This document shows positions 62,002 through 64,000 of a DNA stretch of 64,000 nt, one piece after another. The position numbers were made by a program, and so were the translations under genes. The stretch covers positions 62,001-126,000 of the forward strand of contig JAIMFC010000006.1 in assembly GCA_019794795.1 (NCBI GenBank), written 5' to 3'. The stretch's first letter is position 1; each line of letters starts with the position of its first letter. A model generated the notes under the pieces. That model did no database searches and was not told the DNA's origin. It worked only from the letters and a program-made list of their open reading frames with translations. The stretch is from Streptococcus gallolyticus (lineage in GTDB: Bacteria; Bacillota; Bacilli; Lactobacillales; Streptococcaceae).

Positions 62002-64000
62002 ATGGATATGAATGAATTTACAGCCAAATTAGAAGAGGCTACTAAAAAATTAAGCGAGGCAGAACGTGCATCGCTGGTTAAAATTTTCCAAAGTGTTTCA
62101 GAAGATATTACAAAACCAGAAGTAAAAGCGGCACCAGTACTTGCGAGTGAAGGAACAGAGGTTCCAGATGGTATCACACCTCGTTTGCAAGCTCTGAAAA
62201 ATCAATATTTAAGTGCCCGTCCAACTATTTCCTTGATTCGTGCCATTAACTTAACACGCGTTTCAAAAGAAAATGAAGGAATGCCAAAAGCTGTTCTTCG
62301 TGGTACTGCCTTTAAAGAATTCTGTAAGATTGCACCGCTGGTCATCCAAGATCATGAGCTCTTGGTTGGTGCGCCTAATGGTGGTGCTCGTTGGGGTGCC
62401 TTCTCACCAGATATTTCTTGGCGTTGGCTCCGTGATGAATTGGACACTGTTTCAACTCGTCCACAAGACCCATATGATTTGTCAGAAGAAGACAAGAAAA
62501 TCTTGGTAGAAGAAATCTTCCCATACTGGACAGGTAAATCTGTTGACGAAGCTTGTGAATCACAATACCGTGAAGCAGGTGCTTGGGAATTGTCAGGCGA
62601 ATCCTTCGTTTCTGACTGTTCTTACCACGCACAATCTGGTGGTGGGGATTCTAACCCAGGTTACGACGTTGTCGGTATGAAAAAAGGGATGCTGGATATC
62701 ATCGCAGAAGCTCAAGCTCACTTGGAAGAGTTGGATTATGCCAACCCAGATGACCTTGAAAAGATTTACTTCTATAAAGGACAAATCTTAACAGCAGAAG
62801 GTGTGGTTATTTACGCCAAACGTATGTCAGAATACGCAGCACAACTAGCAAGCAAAGAAACCAATCCAAAACGAAAAGCTGAGTTGGAAATGATTTCTAA
62901 GGTCAATGCCAATGTTCCTGCCCACAAACCAGAAACATTCTGGGAAGCAATGCAGTACTTGGTAACTATCCAACACTTGCTTCTTTGTGAAGAAAACCAA
63001 ACTGGTCTATCCATTGGTCGTGTCGATCAATACATGTATCCACTTTACAAGAAAGATCTTGAAGAAGGTCGTATGAACGATTTCCAAGCCTTTGAACTTG
63101 CTGGATCTATGTTTATCAAGATGTCAGAAATGATGTGGTTGACTTCAGAAGGTTCTTCTAAATTCTTCGCAGGTTACCAACCATTCGTAAATATGTGTGT
63201 GGGCGGGGTGACTCGTGCTGGTAGTGATGCTACAAATGACTTGACCTACCTCTTGATGGATGCTGTTCGCCATGTCAAAGTATACCAACCAACCTTGGCA
63301 ACTCGTATCAATAACAAATCACCACGTAAATACTTGCAAAAGATTGTAGATGTTGTTCGTGCAGGTGTTGGCTTCCCAGCTTGTCACTTTGATGATAGCC
63401 ATATCAAGATGATGCTTGCTAAAGGTGTATCAATGGAAGATGCACGTGACTACTGTCTCATGGGATGTGTAGAACCACAAAAAGCTGGTCGCCTCTATCA
63501 ATGGACATCAACAGCGTATACACAATGGCCAATCTTGATTGAGACCACATTGAACCGTGGAGTTCCACTCTGGTATGGCAAACCAGTTACACCAGATATG
63601 GGACCACTTGACCAATACAAGACATTTGAAGAATTTGAGGCAGCAGTCAAAGAAACCATTAAATACGTGACAAAATGGACTTCTGTTATGACTGTTATTT
63701 CTCAACGTGTTCACCGTGAATTGGCACCAGTACCACTCATGTCTATGATGTACGAAGGAACTATGGAACATGGTCGCGGTGTTAAATCTGGTGGTGCTAT
63801 GTACAACTTTGGTCCAGGTGTTGTCTGGTCAGGACTTGCCAACTATGCGGACTCAATGGCCGCTATTAAGAAACTAGTCTTTGAAGATAAGAAATACACC
63901 TTGGAAGAATTGAACAAAGCCTTGGTAGCTGACTTTGAAGGCTATGATCAGATTCGAGCAGACTGTCTTGCAGCACCAAAATATGGTAATGATGATGATT
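62002..64000 (+). CDS. cutC: Choline trimethylamine-lyase CutC (3' partial)
   Basis: First 666 residues of a glycyl-radical enzyme that cleaves choline to trimethylamine and acetaldehyde inside the microcompartment. From ATG 62002 the choline-site residues fall at the numbers used for characterised CutC: Tyr208, Asp216 ([10 protein letters not shown]), Phe395, Cys489 and Glu491 (GCVEP), Thr502 and Tyr506 (WTSTAYTQW). This numbering match also supports the start. A ~35-residue N-terminal helix ([17 protein letters not shown]) may target it to the shell. GAGAGG precedes. The glycyl-radical loop and the activase gene cutD should follow after 64000. Confidence 0.95.
   Translation, partial: MDMNEFTAKLEEATKKLSEAERASLVKIFQSVSEDITKPEVKAAPVLASEGTEVPDGITPRLQALKNQYLSARPTISLIRAINLTRVSKENEGMPKAVLRGTAFKEFCKIAPLVIQDHELLVGAPNGGARWGAFSPDISWRWLRDELDTVSTRPQDPYDLSEEDKKILVEEIFPYWTGKSVDEACESQYREAGAWELSGESFVSDCSYHAQSGGGDSNPGYDVVGMKKGMLDIIAEAQAHLEELDYANPDDLEKIYFYKGQILTAEGVVIYAKRMSEYAAQLASKETNPKRKAELEMISKVNANVPAHKPETFWEAMQYLVTIQHLLLCEENQTGLSIGRVDQYMYPLYKKDLEEGRMNDFQAFELAGSMFIKMSEMMWLTSEGSSKFFAGYQPFVNMCVGGVTRAGSDATNDLTYLLMDAVRHVKVYQPTLATRINNKSPRKYLQKIVDVVRAGVGFPACHFDDSHIKMMLAKGVSMEDARDYCLMGCVEPQKAGRLYQWTSTAYTQWPILIETTLNRGVPLWYGKPVTPDMGPLDQYKTFEEFEAAVKETIKYVTKWTSVMTVISQRVHRELAPVPLMSMMYEGTMEHGRGVKSGGAMYNFGPGVVWSGLANYADSMAAIKKLVFEDKKYTLEELNKALVADFEGYDQIRADCLAAPKYGNDDD

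Overview
The window reads as a chromosomal segment of a low-GC streptococcus, most like Streptococcus suis or a close relative. The evidence is an LPXTG antigen I/II adhesin, a PezAT pair, a short hydrophobic peptide of the streptococcal SHP type and a streptococcal-type UvrC. It holds the right-hand ~42.5 kb of an integrative and conjugative element (ICE), then ~10 kb of decayed mobile-element debris, then core genes leading into a choline-utilisation microcompartment operon that runs off the right end. I see no rRNA, tRNA or CRISPR array.

ICE, 1-42.5 kb, nearly all on the + strand. Conjugation genes: VirB4-type ATPase (5' end outside the window), a membrane-anchored lysozyme/CHAP hydrolase, an antigen I/II adhesin with a tiny calcium-binding-repeat protein, a ~2270-residue methylase/helicase split by a group II intron, small ICE proteins, a TcpC/VirB8-like protein, a TOPRIM primase-like protein, two relaxosome proteins and a MOBP-type relaxase behind a candidate oriT. 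Defence cargo: an Abi_2-family gene sitting inside a duplicated piece of the CHAP gene, an AbiEi/AbiEii pair with a palindromic operator, and one translationally coupled operon of pezA, pezT, a SIR2-domain protein and a HerA ATPase. Four ICE transcription units share one promoter motif (TTGTGATA..CAAR with a -10 box exactly 23 nt downstream). Two others share a second motif.

Behind the relaxase is an orphan nisin-type immunity and sensing locus (nisP, nisR, nisK, nisF, nisE, nisG, nisI order) with no lantibiotic structural or modification genes. Both of its likely promoters carry a matching NisR-type box. The element ends with a sigma-factor-like regulator, a 42-residue protein and a large serine recombinase. 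The recombinase's last codons overlap, in another frame, a fragment reading as the 3' end of an rlmD/rumA-type rRNA methyltransferase gene, a known landing site for serine-recombinase elements.

42.5-53.1 kb is a graveyard: three further rlmD-3'-end-like sequences, a truncated rgg divergent from an intact shp pheromone gene, a truncated SDR dehydrogenase, a Cna-type surface-protein pseudogene behind a perfect consensus promoter, a CPBP protease, a MerR gene cut by an IS3-family copy (itself dead), a serine-recombinase remnant, and a frameshifted restriction-modification locus.

53.1-64 kb is core-like: a HAD phosphatase with a structured leader, a TetR regulator, a DJ-1/PfpI protein, a Pr6Pr membrane protein, an apparently leaderless uvrC, and then the choline microcompartment operon: three BMC shell proteins, a DMT-type transporter, a small unknown protein, an aldehyde-dehydrogenase homologue lacking its catalytic cysteine, and CutC with all recognised choline-site residues in the window. 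CutD and the CutC glycyl-radical end lie beyond 64000.
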